A DNA stretch of 6,028 nt from Clostridia bacterium. GTDB taxonomy: Bacteria > Bacillota_A > Clostridia > Oscillospirales > Acutalibacteraceae. This document shows positions 1-5,977 of the stretch, in pieces. The notes beneath the pieces are model-generated. The model ran no database searches. It saw only the letters and a list, made by a program, of their open reading frames with translations, and had not been told where the DNA came from. A program made the position numbers and the translations under genes. Positions within the stretch are counted from its first letter, which is position 1. Each line of letters opens with the position of its first letter. The stretch lies in the NCBI GenBank assembly GCA_017390825.1, contig JAFPAK010000067.1, positions 1 to 6,028 on the forward strand, in the 5' to 3' direction.

Positions 1-134
1 GTGATGGAGAACGGAAATTCACCTTCTGTAACCTTTGGCTTTAATGCTATACCTGCAACAACCGCAGAAATCATAGTAAGCACAATTGCTACGGCGAGAA
101 TTATGGTTGGTAAAAATAATCTTTTGCTCCTCAT
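1..134 (-). CDS. N-terminus of second membrane protein, paralogue of the previous gene (cut by window edge)
   Basis: An open frame runs from an ATG at 134 to the window edge without a stop, giving about 45 residues that begin MRSKRLFLPTIILAVAIVLT. It has a short basic start, one hydrophobic helix (about 6-30) and then KPKVTEGEFPFSIT. Aligned with the N-terminus of the preceding gene it needs no gap, and 16 of 45 residues are identical, including the shared FSIT after the helix. The two are therefore tandem paralogues. An AAAGGA lies upstream; the ATG at 134 has the better spacing (eight bases) while an adjacent ATG at 137 is also possible. The gap from the previous stop is 21 bases, so it should belong to the same operon. 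The function is unknown and the rest of the gene lies outside the window. Confidence 0.75.
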   Translation of the reverse strand, partial: MRSKRLFLPTIILAVAIVLTMISAVVAGIALKPKVTEGEFPFSI

Positions 135-155
135 CATTGCATTCCTTTCTACGAT

Positions 156-1052
156 TTACAGAACATATTCTAATACCATAAGTATCACTTCTGCCACAGG
201 TGCCAAGAATTGAATACAAAAACCAATTTTTCTGAAACCTTTACGGCGTAAAGCCAAAGACGCAGCAATAGAGAACGGAGCAATCTGAGGAACACACAAA
301 TAAGCCTGATATATCCAATCGGGTCCTGTCGGGAATGCTTGAATAAAAATCGCTCCTATGTAAATAATGGGAAGAGCAAAAAGCATCACTGCAAAATTCA
401 ATGCTATGCCGATTTTATCGAGCACACCATATTCCACACCATCGCACTTTCTTACAAAAATCATGCAAAGAATAAGGGTTAAGATTCCAACAAGAGTCAT
501 CACTCCTGTATTTGTAGCATGAAGCCCGGAAAAACCAGTAAATTGAAATGTATTTTCAATTGGTTCAGGATACTCAAAGCTAACTATCTCGGCATCAAAA
601 ACAGCGGGCAATTCTGTTTCGTCGTATTGATAGCCATCTTTATCTTCTGCTTCAAGGGAGGGGGCTTCATTGCCTGATTCATACGAATCATTTTCCATAT
701 CACCCATAAGGTACGCATCATTTAAAAGGGCTACAATATAAAGCTTGTATCCATCTTTTTCGGCAATTGTGAAGCAACGATCACCATCGGTCTCGCCCTC
801 TACTTTATATGTGCCCTCGTAATATCTGCAAAGCGGGTCTACACCGTTAGCTCCAAATCCGGTGAAACGACTACTGTAAGCACCGTTTAGGGTTTTTATT
901 TCGCCGTCGAGTTTATAGGTTATTGAAAAATCAAAATCCTGTTTTGTTACAGTAGGCATTTTTTGCATAGAAACAAGCAAACCTGCCGCAATCGCAACAA
1001 TTATGCCAATGGCAATAATGATTGCCGGAATTCTTAAACTTTTACCTTTCAT
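156..1052 (-). CDS. Membrane protein of unknown function with acidic outer domain
   Basis: I do not recognise this 298-residue protein. It has one N-terminal hydrophobic helix (about 6-28), a large soluble region (about 29-180) and four C-terminal hydrophobic stretches (about 183-200, 211-240, 249-268 and 276-297). The soluble region probably faces outwards. It contains two cysteines (75 and 93) that could pair, and a strongly acidic segment at about 118-147 (DMENDSYESGNEAPSLEAED and on). The short N-terminus MKGKSLR is basic. The first helix has no clear lipobox, so it reads as an anchor rather than a lipoprotein signal. The start is ATG at 1052 with AAGGAG (1067-1062) nine bases upstream, preferred to a TTG at 1073 that has no such site. 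It begins 14 bases after the phosphotransferase gene and is followed by a paralogue. It may be the envelope part or the output of the switch; no function is claimed. Confidence 0.85.
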   Translation of the reverse strand: MKGKSLRIPAIIIAIGIIVAIAAGLLVSMQKMPTVTKQDFDFSITYKLDGEIKTLNGAYSSRFTGFGANGVDPLCRYYEGTYKVEGETDGDRCFTIAEKDGYKLYIVALLNDAYLMGDMENDSYESGNEAPSLEAEDKDGYQYDETELPAVFDAEIVSFEYPEPIENTFQFTGFSGLHATNTGVMTLVGILTLILCMIFVRKCDGVEYGVLDKIGIALNFAVMLFALPIIYIGAIFIQAFPTGPDWIYQAYLCVPQIAPFSIAASLALRRKGFRKIGFCIQFLAPVAEVILMVLEYVL

Positions 1053-1061
1053 AATGTCTAT

Positions 1062-1067
1062 CTCCTT
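1062..1067 (-). promoter_or_regulatory. Ribosome binding site fixing the membrane protein start
   Basis: AAGGAG on the coding strand, touching the stop codon of the phosphotransferase gene, lies nine bases before the ATG at 1052. It would fall inside the coding region if the TTG at 1073 were used, so the ATG is preferred. The N-terminus from this ATG also aligns without gaps to the neighbouring paralogue. Confidence 0.8.
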
Positions 1068-2245
1068 TAACAATCGAAGCAGAGGCTATCGATCTTGCCA
1101 AGAAGTTCAGCAAGTACCTCTTTGCATCTTGCAATCTTAGCAGGGCTATCGGCATCCTGCGGTCTGCGTATAGCACGGCGGAGCATACGAGTATAACCCA
1201 CAATCATCGCCTTTTCTTCCACGCTACGGCAAACCTCTTCATCCTCGGTGCCAAGATACATCTTCAAAACCAATCTCCAGAACTTTTCGGCAGTTTCATG
1301 GGTAAATCCAAAGAAATCAATGGCGGTTTGAGGATTAAGTTCGGAATAGCCAATAAAGGCATTTACCATAGAACCAAGTTCAAAGATGGGATGTCCCATG
1401 CACAAGGTATCCATATCGATAAGCAAGGGTTCGCCGTTTTGAACCATAATGTTATTGGTGTGGTAGTCTCCGTGCATAAGGGTGTTTTTCTTAGGAACAG
1501 CTTCAATCAAAGCACGAAGTTTTTTGCCCTGATCTTCAGGAAGATGTGCCTTAACAAAATCTGCCCAAGCAAGAGCCGTTTCCTTCATATCAGGAACTTC
1601 GCCGTCTTCCACTTCAATACTGTGGATGGTTTTGAGCATATCGATATAATATTTCGCCGCCTCAGACATATCATCGGGGTTATTGCGAATAAGCTTTGTT
1701 ACACTAACGGCATTAAGCAATTCGGTAACAGTACCGTAGCCATCATCTACACGAACAATTCCGTAAGGAATAGCGGTATTGATACCAAGAACAAATGCCT
1801 TTCTTGCGTTTTCGCGCTCCTGCTTGATTTCGGGAAGCGCGTCTTTGGCAAAATAGGTTTTGAGTATAGTTTCATCGTCATAACGATAAACCGCACCGTT
1901 CGCACCCTTTGCAATAAACTCGCAACCCTCAACGCTCATTCTTTGATATGCCTTTTCAACCGTAACCATATCGGTAAAGCCGGTCATATCGAACACTTCA
2001 TAAACATCCGAAGAAACATTGATGATGGCAAGTTTCGGTTCTTCTTTTCTAAGTCTTAAAATCACTCTAAGACCTGCGGAAGATATGTACTCCAGTTTAT
2101 CAGCGTCGATTACGGTATGCTTGTCGGGATTTTCATTCTTAATACTGAAAATTTTCTCCTCTGCTTCGGCCGCATTGGTAGCATCGATTCTGCCTTCCAA
2201 AGCAATATACAAAATATCTTTATCTATACGATAAGTAACGTTCAT
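1067..2245 (-). CDS. STAS domain fused to APH/choline-kinase-like phosphotransferase
   Basis: This 392-residue soluble protein joins two modules. Residues 1-97 are a STAS domain with EYISSAGLRV at 52-61; Ser56 is the likely phosphorylation site, and the motif is identical to that of the upstream STAS protein. Residues from about 105 to 392 form a protein-kinase-like phosphotransferase. Its nucleotide loop is KGANGAVY (113-120), the ATP lysine is probably Lys129, the catalytic loop is HGDYHTNN (258-265, base Asp260) and the metal-binding IDMD is at 276-279. All core residues are present, so it looks active. The family includes aminoglycoside, choline and other small-molecule kinases; the substrate cannot be read from sequence. 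The ATG at 2245 is preferred to an upstream TTG at 2272 because AAGGAG lies nine bases before it and four bases separate it from the preceding stop. The kinase may be gated by phosphorylation of its STAS domain. Confidence 0.9.
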   Translation of the reverse strand: MNVTYRIDKDILYIALEGRIDATNAAEAEEKIFSIKNENPDKHTVIDADKLEYISSAGLRVILRLRKEEPKLAIINVSSDVYEVFDMTGFTDMVTVEKAYQRMSVEGCEFIAKGANGAVYRYDDETILKTYFAKDALPEIKQERENARKAFVLGINTAIPYGIVRVDDGYGTVTELLNAVSVTKLIRNNPDDMSEAAKYYIDMLKTIHSIEVEDGEVPDMKETALAWADFVKAHLPEDQGKKLRALIEAVPKKNTLMHGDYHTNNIMVQNGEPLLIDMDTLCMGHPIFELGSMVNAFIGYSELNPQTAIDFFGFTHETAEKFWRLVLKMYLGTEDEEVCRSVEEKAMIVGYTRMLRRAIRRPQDADSPAKIARCKEVLAELLGKIDSLCFDC

Positions 2246-2249
2246 TGGT

Positions 2250-2816
2250 TTATTCTCCTTTTCCAAAAACAAGTTCTGTTAGCGTTTTATACTCAAGCCA
2301 TGCTGATGTATCGGACAAACGCTCGGTCAATTTTGCGATAGAGCGATAGTACCAAGCCTGCTCGTTCACATCTTTCTGATTAAATCGCTGCCACATTGTC
2401 ACGCCTTCCACCTTGAAATCACGGTAGATAGCACGCATATTGGCAAGCTTGTCGCCAAGCCATACCATAAGCACTGCGATGTCGTCTGTGTTTTTGAGCA
2501 CCTCAAGGGATTCTTCTTTGCGAATGCGCCAAGTATCACTTGGTGGCAAATCAGCTCGTTTATCCTCAGTTTCAGACTCAACAAGTTCTCTAACACGCTT
2601 TCCGAATTTTTCTTCAATTTCTTCGATGGTGATATCCGCATCCTCTACAACGTCGTGAAGAGCTGCGGCGGCAATCAAATTTTGATCATCGGTCATCGAG
2701 CCGACAATGACCGCCGCTTCCATGGGATGCAAAATATACGGAGCATCACTCTTTTTGCGACGCATTCCGTCGTGTGCTTTGACGGCAAATGCAATCGCTT
2801 CACTTACAAGTTCCAT
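2250..2816 (-). CDS. HD-domain hydrolase, small alarmone hydrolase-like (Rel/SpoT HD family)
   Basis: This 188-residue protein resembles the (p)ppGpp 3'-pyrophosphohydrolase domain of Rel/SpoT. The series AHDGMRRKKSDAPYILHP (14-31), ALHDVVED (52-59) and GDKLANMR (121-128) supplies His30, His54, Asp55 and Asp122 as metal ligands, Glu58-Asp59 as the catalytic pair and Asn126 as a nucleotide contact, all by alignment to Rel. There is no synthetase, TGS or ACT domain, and the length is close to that of Mesh1-type small alarmone hydrolases. The tail after about 140 (MWQRFNQKD, WYYRSI) is less familiar. It would probably lower (p)ppGpp in the cytoplasm, although another nucleotide substrate is possible. 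The ATG overlaps the preceding STAS stop by one base, and only a weak GGTGA lies upstream, so translation is probably coupled. The fold is clear; the substrate is inferred. Confidence 0.85.
   Translation of the reverse strand: MELVSEAIAFAVKAHDGMRRKKSDAPYILHPMEAAVIVGSMTDDQNLIAAAALHDVVEDADITIEEIEEKFGKRVRELVESETEDKRADLPPSDTWRIRKEESLEVLKNTDDIAVLMVWLGDKLANMRAIYRDFKVEGVTMWQRFNQKDVNEQAWYYRSIAKLTERLSDTSAWLEYKTLTELVFGKGE
2255..2260 (-). promoter_or_regulatory. Ribosome binding site fixing the STAS-phosphotransferase start
   Basis: AAGGAG on the coding strand lies within the last codons of the HD hydrolase gene, nine bases before the ATG at 2245. The alternative TTG at 2272 has no such site, so the shorter 392-residue protein is the better call. 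The overlap with the upstream gene points to coupled translation. Confidence 0.8.
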
Positions 2817-3112
2817 TATTCAATCACCAAAATATCGGCAAAGCCAGTCATTTCGAACACTTCCATAACCTCTTCGCAAACGCCGGTTACCTTCATAGAA
2901 CCGATCTTCTGCATTTTCTTTTGTGCCGAAAGAAGTACACGAAGACCTGCGCTGGAGATATACTCCATGCCTTTTACATCAAGAACGAGATTTTTGGTAT
3001 CTCCAATATCCTCGTTGATGGTTTTGTCCAGTGCGGGGGCGGTGATAGTATCGAGTCTGCCAACAATCTCGATGATGGTTTCAGTTTCGGTTTTCTTGAT
3101 TTCGATAGTCAT
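2816..3112 (-). CDS. Stand-alone STAS anti-sigma-factor antagonist (SpoIIAA/RsbV-like)
   Basis: This 98-residue cytoplasmic protein is essentially a single STAS domain, the usual size of SpoIIAA/RsbV proteins. In that family the unphosphorylated form binds the RsbW-type kinase and releases its partner; the kinase inactivates it by serine phosphorylation and a PP2C phosphatase restores it. The motif EYISSAGLRV at 50-59 matches the phosphorylation site, and alignment with RsbV points to Ser54. The C-terminal EVFEMTGFADILVIE is typical of the fold. The ATG at 3112 has AAGGAG (3127-3122) nine bases upstream, only 14 bases after the sensor gene ends, so the kinase domain next door is the obvious partner. 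The stop codon shares one base with the next start (TAATG), which suggests translational coupling. The acceptor residue is inferred from alignment. Confidence 0.93.
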   Translation of the reverse strand: MTIEIKKTETETIIEIVGRLDTITAPALDKTINEDIGDTKNLVLDVKGMEYISSAGLRVLLSAQKKMQKIGSMKVTGVCEEVMEVFEMTGFADILVIE

Positions 3113-3126
3113 AGTAGTAATCTCCT

Positions 3127-3534
3127 TTAAATTTTCTTAATCATAGTTAAAATGTTTTCGCCCTTTTCGTAGGCGTAAGTTACGGCATCCATCGTCTTCT
3201 TGGTAATGAAGATGCCGAGACCGCCGATTTCACGTTCTTCTGCCGAAAGAGTAATATCCGGATCAGGTTTCTTTAGAGGATCAAAAGGAATGCCTTTATC
3301 CGACATACGGAAGGTCACATCACGGCTTTGCTCATCAAAGCCAATATGAAGCGTCATATCACCCTCACTGTCGGGGTAGGCATAGCGAGCGACATTGACG
3401 AATACTTCTTCAATGGCTACACAAATTGCCATTTGGATTTTCATAGGGCATTCAAAACTTTCAAGGGTTTCTTCTACGAAACCGAGAACATCATTTAGCG
3501 ATTCGGTTTTTGCAGGGAATGTTTTATTCGTCAT
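3127..3534 (-). CDS. Possible internally initiated RsbW/SpoIIAB-like kinase (in-frame with the fusion)
   Basis: The last 135 residues of the fusion could also be translated alone. Residue Met811 is an ATG at 3534, seven bases after GGAGG, and the protein from there (MTNKTFPAKTESLNDV...) has the beginning and length expected of a stand-alone anti-sigma-factor kinase of the GHKL ATPase family. The phosphatase domain has just ended with DDITMLMFDYK, so the start falls exactly at the domain boundary. The ATP-binding N-box, the D-x-G-x-P element and the GGLG lid motif are all present, so the product should bind ATP. It would be soluble, unlike the membrane-bound full-length protein, and would change the kinase to phosphatase ratio. 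Whether it is actually made is inference from the start signal. It could instead be a relic of a formerly separate gene. Confidence 0.55.
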   Translation of the reverse strand: MTNKTFPAKTESLNDVLGFVEETLESFECPMKIQMAICVAIEEVFVNVARYAYPDSEGDMTLHIGFDEQSRDVTFRMSDKGIPFDPLKKPDPDITLSAEEREIGGLGIFITKKTMDAVTYAYEKGENILTMIKKI

Positions 3535-5964
3535 ACGCTCACCTCCTTTTTTAGGTTTATAATCAAACATCAGCATTGTAATATCGTCGAACTGGGGTGC
3601 TTCGCCAACAAATTCATCAATATTAGCTTTCAATGCCGGTAAAAGTTTTGTTGCTTCCACGGTTGCATTTTGGTTCATAAAGGTTAGGAGTCTATCCTCA
3701 CCATACAGTTTATTTTCTACGTTTGTAGCCTCTGGCACACCATCGGTATACAGAAACAATCGGTCACCCTCATTTAAGGTGATTTCACCCACACGGTAGC
3801 GAACACCCTCCATACCGGCAAGAACAAATCCTGCACGGGTTTTAAGATATTCAAACGAACCATCAGCACGCTTTAAGAGTGGCGGATTATGACCGGCATT
3901 GGCAAACTGCACGTTGCCTGTAGTCAAATCCAAAATTCCCATCCAAGCGGTAACAAACATACCCGATTCGTTATTTTCGCAAAGCTTTTCGTTTGCTTTT
4001 GTGAAAATATCGTTAACCGCCATACCGCTTTCTGCCAAGTCCTTGATGATAGTTTTAGCGGTCATCATAAACATAGCAGCTGGAATTCCTTTGCCCGATA
4101 CGTCTGCAGCAAGGAAAGCCACGGTTGTATCATTCAGCTTATAGAAATCGTAGAAGTCGCCACCGACTTCTTTTGCGGCAATCATTTCGGCATAAATGCT
4201 ATACTCCTCATTTTCGGGGAAGTTGGTAGGCAGAGCCGAAAGCTGAATTTGCTTTGCGTATTCCAGTTCTTTATCAATGCGGGCCGCCGCCTCAGCAATA
4301 TATCGTTTCAACGTGGCAACGGTGGAATTAATATCATCGGACAAGGATGCGAACTCTTCATTGGAGCGTACGTCAACAGTGGCATTCAAGTCGCCCTTTG
4401 TAATCTGTGCAAGGGTGTCATTTATTTTCTTTAGATTATTGATGATGACACGCTTGATTAGAACGTAAATAAACACGAACAGTGTCGCAAAAATAAGTAC
4501 CTGCATAAAAATGCTTGTCAGCATGGAAGCATCGCGCATAAACATCGCTTCTGCTTCCGGCATAGCTGCAATAATGCAATAACCCTCAACAAATTTGAAA
4601 ACGTACATATACCGAAGGCTTGCATCAGTTTTGCCGTCAACAACGTCTGCGTAGTAAAGAGCCGTAGCGGTTTTACCTTCTTTCATTTCAGTCGGAGGAT
4701 TAATACCTATGGTGGAAATTGGAAGACCTGCGTAATCATTGTCAATTACCATAGAAAGTGTTTCGTCGCAAACAGCAACGAAGCCGCCGGTACCTACGTG
4801 GCGATTTTTTGTAACGTCAACCACAAATTCGTCAAGCATTTCGTGGAATTGTTCGGCATCATATCCCACTTGAATAAATCCGCCGCTTTCTAAGTTGATC
4901 GCCGCATACTTTCTCCAAACGGATTCATCTTTTCCTCTTGGACTATATTCCTGAACAAAAGAATCCTGTGTTTTAAGCGTATCCACAAATTCCTTAGACT
5001 GTGCCTTGCTGTTCATATCGTAGTTGTTGATAACGTCCGCTTCGGTGGAATTTCTAATGATTCCGTTGGAGTCAACAACATTGATTTCTACAATTCCGTT
5101 ATGATCTGCAAGTGTCTTTAAGGAAATCGTAGAATTTTTTTCGTATTCTCGTTTAACCTTCTCAGCAATTTCAAGGAGATGGCGATTGGATTTTTCTTTT
5201 ACAGATGCCTCAACATCGTTGATACCAACCGTAAACAGTTCCTGCGTTTCAATCTGCGCCATTCCGTTTTGGAGAATTAGAGTAAAGGTGCTGGTGATCA
5301 GATAGGCGATTACAATACAGCTGAGCAATCTTCTTTGGAAGGTGTTGGCAATGCCCTCTGAAGTTTTCTTTCTGAAAAAGTTCTCGTGACTAAAGAGAGA
5401 TACCAAGATAATAGATATTCCGACTGCCACGGAATTACCAAGCATCATAGGTGCCGTGGCACTTTTGACAAACTCAAAGGCTCTGGAAGAATCATCCATA
5501 TTAGTCAGGAAGATCAGAATCATATGGATGACTTCGCATACAACGGCGATACAGATACCATAACTCCAAGTGGGCTTTTTGTTGTCAAACATCAATTTTC
5601 TAAGTCCTGCCGCCATAAGACCCGCAAGAATAGTGGCAATACTGCAAGCAAGTTGCGTGTAAACTCCTGCACCCCAATACACAGAGAACCAGCGGTAAAG
5701 TCCGCCAATAAGACCGGAGATAATACCGGCGGGTGCACCAAAAATAAGACCTGCTGATAATGGTGCCGCATCACGAACGTTCACTACTGTTCCCAGCATA
5801 TTCACTCCATAACTTGAAGCAAATGCAGAAACGCCGCCGAACAAAATACCGATAATTATCTGCTTTGCCATATATGGCATCTTTTTAGCAGGAGTATACT
5901 TATCTACCAGGTATACGGCTAGAACTAGAATACAGTTAAGTAATATTGGAACAATTAATCTCAT
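3127..5964 (-). CDS. Membrane sensor SpoIIE-family phosphatase fused to RsbW-type kinase
   Basis: This 945-residue protein appears to be the sensor and control element of a partner switch: the PP2C domain should dephosphorylate STAS antagonists and the C-terminal kinase should phosphorylate them. Residues 1-192 hold about six hydrophobic helices resembling the LytS-type 5TM receptor, including NVRDAAPLSAG (62-72) and glycine-rich GLIFGAPAG. A helix at 212-232, an outer region at about 235-475 (Cache-like, by position only) and a helix at 483-505 follow. A HAMP-like linker covers about 505-557. The phosphatase spans about 570-803 with VGGDFYD (600-606), ADVSGKG (620-626), TDGVPEA (740-746) and DDIT (793-796), so the metal-binding aspartates are present. 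The kinase spans 811-945 with N-box EEVFVN (852-857), SDKGIPFDP (888-896) and GGLGIF (914-919). The ATG at 5964 has AGGAGG seven bases upstream. Such fusions exist in the family; the ligand is unknown. Confidence 0.93.
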   Translation of the reverse strand: MRLIVPILLNCILVLAVYLVDKYTPAKKMPYMAKQIIIGILFGGVSAFASSYGVNMLGTVVNVRDAAPLSAGLIFGAPAGIISGLIGGLYRWFSVYWGAGVYTQLACSIATILAGLMAAGLRKLMFDNKKPTWSYGICIAVVCEVIHMILIFLTNMDDSSRAFEFVKSATAPMMLGNSVAVGISIILVSLFSHENFFRKKTSEGIANTFQRRLLSCIVIAYLITSTFTLILQNGMAQIETQELFTVGINDVEASVKEKSNRHLLEIAEKVKREYEKNSTISLKTLADHNGIVEINVVDSNGIIRNSTEADVINNYDMNSKAQSKEFVDTLKTQDSFVQEYSPRGKDESVWRKYAAINLESGGFIQVGYDAEQFHEMLDEFVVDVTKNRHVGTGGFVAVCDETLSMVIDNDYAGLPISTIGINPPTEMKEGKTATALYYADVVDGKTDASLRYMYVFKFVEGYCIIAAMPEAEAMFMRDASMLTSIFMQVLIFATLFVFIYVLIKRVIINNLKKINDTLAQITKGDLNATVDVRSNEEFASLSDDINSTVATLKRYIAEAAARIDKELEYAKQIQLSALPTNFPENEEYSIYAEMIAAKEVGGDFYDFYKLNDTTVAFLAADVSGKGIPAAMFMMTAKTIIKDLAESGMAVNDIFTKANEKLCENNESGMFVTAWMGILDLTTGNVQFANAGHNPPLLKRADGSFEYLKTRAGFVLAGMEGVRYRVGEITLNEGDRLFLYTDGVPEATNVENKLYGEDRLLTFMNQNATVEATKLLPALKANIDEFVGEAPQFDDITMLMFDYKPKKGGERMTNKTFPAKTESLNDVLGFVEETLESFECPMKIQMAICVAIEEVFVNVARYAYPDSEGDMTLHIGFDEQSRDVTFRMSDKGIPFDPLKKPDPDITLSAEEREIGGLGIFITKKTMDAVTYAYEKGENILTMIKKI
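3541..3547 (-). promoter_or_regulatory. Internal ribosome binding site at the phosphatase-kinase junction
   Basis: On the coding strand the bases read AGGAGGT, followed after seven bases from GGAGG by an in-frame ATG at 3534. This is as strong as the site before the first gene (5972-5977). It lies inside the long reading frame, encoding Gly-Gly, where no start signal would be needed if only the fusion were made. Confidence 0.75.
3547..3552 (-). other. A6 homopolymer at the gene-fusion hinge
   Basis: Six consecutive A residues on the coding strand encode Lys805-Lys806, just after the phosphatase domain. One more A would make translation stop at TGA (3541-3539), after the AGGAGG and four bases before the kinase ATG. 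One fewer A would make it stop at TGA (3533-3531), overlapping that ATG in an ATGA arrangement. The tract length therefore decides between one fused gene and two tandem genes. It could be a natural variable site, a slippage site or a base-calling error. Confidence 0.6.
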
Positions 5965-5971
5965 TTAGCCG

Positions 5972-5977
5972 CCTCCT
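5972..5977 (-). promoter_or_regulatory. Ribosome binding site of the sensor gene
   Basis: AGGAGG on the coding strand, with GGAGG seven bases before the ATG at 5964. This supports the full-length start of the 945-residue protein. The 51 bases further upstream to the window edge hold no promoter that I can call with confidence. Confidence 0.85.

Larger units (their letters stand above)
1968..2863 (-). repeat. Duplicated STAS coding segments in two genes (1968-1999 and 2832-2863)
   Basis: The segments encoding the end of each STAS domain (the EVF-x-MTGF-x-D region) match at 29 of 32 bases: 1968-1999 in the STAS-phosphotransferase gene and 2832-2863 in the stand-alone STAS gene. The serine motif EYISSAGLRV is also identical in protein. 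The likely cause is duplication of one STAS domain within the operon; strong selection for the same kinase surface or gene conversion are alternatives. The span given covers both copies and the sequence between them. Confidence 0.6.

Noticed and set aside
1053..1073. TTG start that would lengthen the 298-residue membrane protein by seven residues
   Set aside because: The extension would contain the AAGGAG that serves the ATG at 1052, and the paralogue alignment supports the ATG.
1298..2059. A 253-residue open frame on the plus strand
   Set aside because: It lies wholly antisense to the STAS-phosphotransferase gene, whose motifs are unambiguous, and its translation shows no recognisable domain or plausible start signal.
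2246..2272. TTG start that would lengthen the STAS-phosphotransferase by nine residues
   Set aside because: It has no ribosome binding site and overlaps the HD gene. The ATG at 2245 has AAGGAG at good spacing, and the STAS domain begins right after it.
2655..3140. A 161-residue open frame on the plus strand
   Set aside because: It runs antisense across the HD hydrolase and the STAS gene, both well supported, and has no recognisable content.
3889..4434. A 181-residue open frame on the plus strand
   Set aside because: It is antisense to the phosphatase and HAMP region of the sensor gene and has no domain signature, so it is a reading-frame shadow.
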